Source of the DNA: Rosellinia necatrix
Taxonomy: Eukaryota; Ascomycota; Sordariomycetes; Xylariales; Xylariaceae
Assembly (NCBI GenBank): GCA_021209875.1
Contig: JAGYVD010000006.1
Span: 2,480,001-2,544,000 of the forward strand
Direction of reading: 5' to 3'
Length of the DNA stretch: 64,000 nucleotides
This document shows, one piece after another, positions 63,161 through 64,000 of this stretch. The notes below the pieces were generated by a model. The model was not told where the DNA came from. It worked only from the letters and a program-made list of their open reading frames with translations, and ran no database searches. The number at the start of each line of letters is the position of its first letter. Within the stretch, counting starts at the first letter, position 1. A program made the translations under genes and the position numbers.

Positions 63161-64000
63161 CTATGGCTCTTTATCAGCAAGTTGCCGACCACAGCGTCGT
63201 GTACGTTTTGCTGAGGGTACCTCCAACCCCAGCTCATCCGCAGAAGTGTCAGAGTTGTCATGTGAGGGTGCGGTAGAGTCGAGACGGGATTGCGTCATCG
63301 TCCGTTGGCTAGAGGCAAAGCTTAAAGGTAGGTCGTCTGGTGATGCCGACGGGCTGGCTTCCTTTCGTTTTGATATTTCGTTCGCCTTTTCAATCGCCTC
63401 GTCTCTTATTTTCTTTGCCCAATCTCTTGCATTCCGGTAAGCACCCGCTCCAGTCCTAAAGGCATCAGCATCACTGGTCAAGGCGTAAGCCTTGATTTGT
63501 GTTGTCATGTACCTACTGCCACTCGCCCCTGGAGGAGCTGGTGGCAGCGGGTAACTGGTGTACATTTTAAGAGTACCCCCATGGTAGGTCGATGTAATTG
63601 TGTATGCTTTATCATCGGGGTCTGGTTCCGTATTGCCATATGTCTGGAGACTGCGAATGCCCCTGGCTCCTAGCGCGCCGTCATAGCATGCTTGACGCTC
63701 AGCTACTGCAAGGGAGCCATCTGGACCTTTGACAGCAAGAAAAAAGTTTGGTACGATAGGAAGATCATGCTGTGTCGATGGGACGATGTATCCATTCAGC
63801 TCTGTCCGGACTTGTCGCTCTAGTTGTTCAGGACGGGCACCGTAGTAACGATCGGGATTGCCAGGCACGAGTGAGCCATCCGTGAGGTGATCAAGGTTCG
63901 TGAAGGGTATTTGCCGGGCAACGCACTTAGTGTCTCCGACTTCCCCTTCGATGCTTGGTACCACATTGGATGTAACCTGCCATTCTTTAGAGGCATGCGC
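63161..64000 (-). CDS. Dispersed fungal protein of unknown function, C-terminal part (runs off window)
   Basis: The minus-strand frame is open from the window edge at 64000 to a stop at 63161 (about 279 codons), so the 5' end is outside. Landmarks are YYGARPEQLERQVR, LNGYIVPSTQHDLPIVPN, FFLAVKGPDGSLAVAERQAC, YDGALGARGIRSLQTYG and YTITSTYHGGTLKMYTS, then AYRNARDWAKKIRDEAIEKA and a Ser/Arg-rich tail with a basic KRTRR. This is a family found in many copies in filamentous fungi, often in accessory regions; I recognise the motifs but know no function. The central block resembles in layout the DUF7924-like fungal proteins, a tentative link. No membrane segment is seen. No frameshift is present in this part. 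Confidence 0.75.
   Translation of the reverse strand, partial: AHASKEWQVTSNVVPSIEGEVGDTKCVARQIPFTNLDHLTDGSLVPGNPDRYYGARPEQLERQVRTELNGYIVPSTQHDLPIVPNFFLAVKGPDGSLAVAERQACYDGALGARGIRSLQTYGNTEPDPDDKAYTITSTYHGGTLKMYTSYPLPPAPPGASGSRYMTTQIKAYALTSDADAFRTGAGAYRNARDWAKKIRDEAIEKANEISKRKEASPSASPDDLPLSFASSQRTMTQSRLDSTAPSHDNSDTSADELGLEVPSAKRTRRCGRQLADKEP

Overview
The window looks like nuclear DNA of a filamentous ascomycete (Pezizomycotina, probably Sordariomycete-like). The evidence is short GT-AG introns (about 55-290 nt, several with CTAAT-type branch points), a Vip1 RRM protein, a secreted DUF1996 protein, a fungal HNH protein, ankyrin genes, and LTR retrotransposons eroded to extreme A+T by RIP-like C-to-T mutation. 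No rRNA, tRNA, CRISPR array or bacterial operon is visible.

Layout. 1-6.5 kb: an intact gene for a large fungal membrane protein (1000-3539), then about 3 kb without a convincing gene. 6.5-14.8 kb: an HNH-nuclease-type gene on the minus strand, split by a 6.6-kb A+T-rich island holding a dead Ty1/copia element. The island is bracketed by a 138-bp direct duplication of the host gene's own exon-intron-exon junction. 15-22.9 kb: a MYND-finger fragment, a GC-rich iron-type alcohol dehydrogenase / maleylacetate reductase gene, and a decayed array of C2HC zinc fingers. 22.9-30 kb: the best gene block, with an MFS transporter, Vip1, a 73-residue conserved small protein and a DUF1996 secreted protein. 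30.5-45.5 kb: a 14.9-kb LTR-bounded element (246-bp LTRs, 5-bp target duplication TACCG), heavily mutated, with Ty3/gypsy reverse transcriptase and integrase relics in its left half. 46-48.2 kb: an ankyrin-repeat pseudogene. 50.6-52 kb: a Ser/Pro/Gln-rich coiled-coil protein. 56.3 kb: a small GC-rich VOC (glyoxalase-fold) protein. 59.2-59.9 kb: a Cys-rich protein gene broken over reading frames. 61.3-62.3 kb: two copia-type LTRs in inverted orientation and the end of a copia pol gene. 63.2-64 kb: the C-terminal part of a dispersed fungal family of unknown function, running off the window.

The genes do not form an obvious pathway. Housekeeping-like genes (22.9-30 kb, 50.6-52 kb) alternate with repeat-rich, decaying accessory DNA. 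The most unusual signals are the 138-bp duplication around the copia island, the mutation context (surviving C is almost always preceded by A or G, not the canonical CpA rule), and the C2HC finger array.
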